From Polytrichum commune (taxonomy: Eukaryota > Streptophyta > Polytrichopsida > Polytrichales > Polytrichaceae), in contig OX485808.1 of NCBI GenBank assembly GCA_950295325.1, positions 12,774,501 to 12,838,500 on the forward strand: 64,000 nucleotides of DNA. The letters are read 5' to 3'. The position numbers were made by a program, and so were the translations under genes. Shown here in pieces: positions 60,266 through 64,000 of the stretch. The stretch's first letter is position 1; every line of letters begins with the position of its first letter. The notes under the pieces are model-generated. The model did not search any database. It had not been told where the DNA came from and saw only the letters and a program-made list of their open reading frames with translations.

Positions 60266-63200
60266 TGCATTTATTTGGCGGCCAGCTGAACTGTTGCTCG
60301 GAAATTCAGGATTGTGGATCGAAATTGGGTAAAGTTTTACTGTTCTTCACTCATTCTTGGAGGCATCAGCCTTTGGCCCTTTTCTCTCAAAACAAGCAAG
60401 TATGTAAATAAAATTGGGTTGTGATGCTAAGTTATGCCTTACCAGACACCCACGTTTTGGGTCAGATTTCCGGTGCACTTTTCTATAACTTGAGTGTTCC
60501 CTTGAAAGTCTCATTGAAGGTAATAACTTGTGCAGGTTCCCGTGCAACGGAGTAAAATAAATTCTATCTGCAATCATGAGCTGATTTGAATGCATAAAAC
60601 ATCTGGATAAGATATTACATTCTCCTTCTCACTATTACACACTGTGCAGTAATTACTAACTATTTTTTTAGAGTTTTGTTTTTGGGTTGGATTTAAATGG
60701 AAGATTCCACTGAAGAAATTGAAATATTAGATTGCCGAAGTTCTGGTGAGCACTGTAGTATACTCATGAGCATGGCAAACAGTACTCGATGAATGCATGC
60801 TCTACAGAGCAGCGACTATCCGAAGTCACCTTTTAGAAAAGCTGTTCTTCTAAATCACTTAGGAGGGAAAATAAGCATGTAAGGTCTGGATGGTGAGAGT
60901 ATACCCTTGACCCTTTGGTAAAAAATGCTTGATCTAATTACTAGTTCTGAATTACCATAGACGTCATACATTTGAAAGACTTGTAGATCTAAGTTTCTGA
61001 TTCAGACACAAATGGTGCTACCTATGAATTCATTTCAATGGGATCTTCATGCTCTCTTTCCAATCATGTTGCATTGTAGATTCATTATAATCTTCAGCAT
61101 AATAAAAGCTTTAAATACGAAAGCACCGGCATAAAAACAAGCATTTCAGAATTGTTCCAGCAGCTCTGTACCAGGTTCTACAGACGCTAACGCTTACGGA
61201 TGGTCGGTACCCTGAGGTTGAACTTTGAAGTGATGGGCCAGGTCCTTTACAAAGATCATTTAGAAGAATTCACAGTTTTAAGGTAGGCGGAGGGGCACTG
61301 AGACCAGCTTCTGCTGATTCAAGTACAGGAAATCGAGGAAGCAATCCCTGCATAAGTTATTCCACCCCGAAACTGGAGTCACTACACGTCCATAATCCCT
61401 CCCATTACCAATACAAAATCTCCAAAAATAAGTATTCAATGGGGCAATTACAAAGCTTCCGAAGGCCCGGGGGTTTGATGTCCATCACGTCTTGGGCTGG
61501 GCACATGGCCCAGCTTTGCCGCCCCGGAGCTGTTTTTAGCTGCTGGAGAGGCAGGGCAGCCGGGCTAGCAGCTGTACAGTACAACAAAAAGTGGCTACCC
61601 AAAGGCAAGTCACTGCACAGGTTGCAGAAGCAGTAAATTCGCAGACTAACGTTTCACCCCAACGCAATAAACAGATTGCCGGTGTTTTACCTTTTGGTAA
61701 ATAAACCAAAACTATTTACTTACTCTTACTTTTTTACTGTTTCAGCCCAGGTCCTTCAAGAGCCGGCCAGGTTCTGGAAGCCCAGGCCATGTGCCCAGCC
61801 CTTCTATCCAATATCTAGGATATTGGGAGTTGTGCTACTACTTTCGCCAGAGTACCATCTACCATTTTCCTAGATGCTGGATAGAGGTGATGTACTTCAG
61901 GTCCTTTGTGTCTGCAAGCAGATCCTTTAGTTCTTATTAGCAAAGGTATGAACTGAACTTTCCAAAAAGTCCAAACTTAATTGATTGATATCTGGAAACA
62001 TTCTAAGCGTTTCTCCACATACACAGTGACCACGCCCTTACCTTGGTCGCCAAGGCCACGACAGGTGTGTGGCACACAAGGATTTGAGGAGTCAAAGTAG
62101 AGCTCCATACATTGAGTCTCGAAACAACTCCTGGAAGATTTCTGCAGGCACCAATATGCATGATGAGGAGTTCGAAATTGAGACGTAGAAATTATGTAAC
62201 TTAGCTAATAGCACCGACGCCTCTTCTCAATTCATGGGTACTGTAGTCAACCTTCTCAAAATACTCTTCTTTGATCTTCCAGATCTTCAGACTGCAGATA
62301 ATAGATAATAGACCCTGAGCTTCGGACAAACAGTGCGGTCTCCGAAAACACGGTGATGGAAGATGCCTCGACCTCTCAAAACGGAAACCGCCCCACAAAA
62401 TTATGCCTAAATGATACGTTGAAAGAGGAAAGGAAAAATGGAAAATTTATCATTGTTGTTGTTATAATGATTTTCCCTTTTCCCAAACTAATTACTCACG
62501 ATGAGCAGCGGCCCAGATGAATTCAGATTGCACGGCCAAGGTTCGTTCCAGCCTTCTTGGGACTTGGATCAAGTAAAATCTGTTCATGTTGGGATTTTCA
62601 GCTAGAACACTGATTGGTCCCATTACTGTGGGTTACAATCTGGAGTTACACGTTCTTACAAGCTTTTTATATTAAGAGTCCCAGTCATTTATGTTATCTG
62701 GGTGAAAAGTCATACTCAGAGTGAAAAGTCATAGCTGTGTAACTACAAATGGTAGACCGCACTCATAGGACAAATTGGTATAGTATTGTGGATGTAGTTT
62801 TCTAGGGTTCTTCTGAACTAGAATCGGCTTATAAGTGGTGGTGGTGGTGGTGGTGGTGGTCAGTTGCATTGCATTGGCCCACCATGAAGTGGGCCCCGCC
62901 CTTTTATCCGACTTCGGTACATCCCAGGGGTAAAGACAAGTTTAATAATGAGGAAATATTCCCTGCCTGAAGAATTTTTCTTGATTGATAGGACCAATCA
63001 CACACCAAAGTTAGCCAGAATTATGCTGTCTCGATCACCACCTCGCAGCAGACAACAAATACCTGTTGCGCAGGTCGAGACACCATAGGCTTCGAGCTGT
63101 TTTGCTGCCGCGGGTAACAACAAACTGCTAGCTGCAAGCCCCGTTTCTAAGCAGCAAGAGTAGAAGGTCCATATCCTTCCAGCTATTTAGACTCTAGTCT

Positions 63201-63556
63201 GAACTAAGTCTTTTCTTCCAATTACAAGTCAAACGGGGTACTCAGCACTTCTCTAGTCATCACTGCAAACTATTAAGTAGCTAGGCATCTGATCAGTAGT
63301 ACTCATCATGAGTACCCATTTCTGAAGCTGATGATCTCTTCCAGTCGCAGATGTTGTAAGTCCATCAACATATTCCTAGCTAGGAATTATGCGTTCAAAA
63401 TCTTGCACTAGTCTTCTGAGTTGGCTGAACTTGTAAGTGCATCACAGCAGCAAGCCAGACACATGAATTATATCTTTGACTGTACCTGTTCACTGATTCA
63501 ATGCCACAAACTTTCCATGAGTGAGCATGATGTTATATCTTATGAGCTCTCATCCC

Positions 63557-63868
63557 CTACTCAGCAGGGCAAACACTGACTTTTAAGTTTTGTGAATTTT
63601 TTGTGATGAACCTCTGAATGAGGGCAAACACTGACTTTCGGGTTTTGTGAAGTTTTTGCGATGTATCTCTGAATGAGGACAAACCACTAACTTTTGTCAA
63701 GTTTTTGTGCAGTGGTGATGTCTATGTAACAGGGTTACCAAATTAGAAGGAACAATGCATGCGAGTCCATAAGGATGGCAACTACCTTAATTTCATCACA
63801 TGGCACTGGCATGCACTGCAGTACTCTAAGGCAAAGTGAGATTCATCAGCTCTGGCAAATCCAGCCAT
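63557..63868 (-). CDS. Possible two-exon small protein, 64 residues
   Basis: Exon 1 (63868-63786) starts at an ATG with purine at -3, G at +4 and an in-frame TGA shortly upstream, and reads MAGFARADESHFALEYCSAC and on to MKL. Its donor AG|GTAGTT has phase 2. An acceptor CAG at 63669 joins in phase to an open frame ending at TAG (63557), rich in Lys, Gln and Ser. Exon 2 lies in a 55-bp tandem repeat, which weakens the case. I recognise no family; it may be chance. Confidence 0.15.
63567..63715 (+). repeat. 55-bp tandem repeat, about 2.6 units
   Basis: Units begin 'gggcaaacactgac' at 63567 and 63622, with a third, diverged one near 63677. Each contains a T-rich core and 'ctctgaatga'. Confidence 0.75.
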
Positions 63869-64000
63869 CACAGCAGCAGCTCAACCGCCTATCGTCACCC
63901 TCAACTTGTAGGAGAAAATTACAAAAGCGGTCCCACATCAGTAGCACATTAACTGCTCCTTCGCCTCTTGCAACTGTCACTCTCCCGACTGGTATGCCTG

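Larger units (their letters stand above)
60266..64000. other. Transposon-poor, genic-looking right end
   Basis: Composition here resembles that around the two genes, and no transposon signature is seen, so part of a gene is plausible. On the plus strand, 60697-60745 is a possible first exon (ATG with A at -3 and G at +4, MEDSTEEIEILDCRSS, then G|GTGAGC), and 61200-61282 reads MVGTLRLNFEVMGQVLYKDH up to AG|GTAGGC. On the minus strand, open stretches occur at 61405-61608 and 62040-62130. I could not join these into one protein, and none matches a family. A (GGT)n tract lies at about 62838-62862. Confidence 0.3.

Noticed and set aside
1-64000. CRISPR array, prophage, operon or other prokaryotic system
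   Set aside because: The window is clearly plant nuclear DNA with spliceosomal introns. The only regular repeats are minisatellites and a 468-bp tandem array without CRISPR spacing.

Overview
The window is nuclear DNA of a land plant. Evidence: two intron-rich genes with GT-AG introns whose products match plant families (a peroxisomal acyl-CoA oxidase of the ACX2 type and a strigolactone-pathway carotenoid cleavage dioxygenase of the CCD8 type), a eukaryotic initiator tRNA-Met gene, plant L1-type LINEs with the zf-RVT zinc domain, and a short plant-type telomere tract (CCCTAAA). Introns are all short (about 115-380 nt) while the space between genes is AT-rich and full of decayed transposons. 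The CCD8 coding region is split into ten exons. I lean towards a non-flowering (seedless) land plant, but cannot prove it from the sequence.

Layout. 0-6.4 kb: gene-free repeats (a foldback element, a Harbinger-like element, a small MITE). 6.4-9.2 kb: probable promoter and 5' leader of the oxidase gene, holding a diverged 0.2-kb tandem duplication. 9.17-13.80 kb: complete ten-exon ACX2-like gene (+). 14.107-14.178 kb: initiator tRNA-Met (+). 14.7-19.1 kb: decayed intergenic repeats. 19.39-22.55 kb: complete ten-exon CCD8-like gene (-). 22.55-24.8 kb: its upstream region. 24.8-60.3 kb: a transposon-dominated block with three degenerate LINEs, a five-member hAT-like MITE family (three young copies with exact 8-bp target duplications), a second Harbinger-like element, a CACTA-like hairpin MITE, a CACTAAATAT-ended MITE family, a tRNA-derived SINE, a 468-bp tandem array and short satellites. 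60.3-64 kb: transposon-poor, more GC-rich DNA that looks genic, but I could not build a recognisable gene there.

The two named genes are not an operon and face each other (tail to tail). ACX2 carries out the first step of peroxisomal beta-oxidation of long-chain acyl-CoAs, and CCD8 makes carlactone in plastids. I see no functional link beyond proximity.

I found no convincing undescribed multi-gene system. The most informative structures are the transposon archaeology: a MITE inside a LINE inside another MITE, a MITE family whose inverted termini carry G-box (CACGTG) sites at both ends, and a tandem array interrupted by one of those MITEs. Several short reading frames in the right 3.5 kb and around 23.5 kb deserve transcript evidence.
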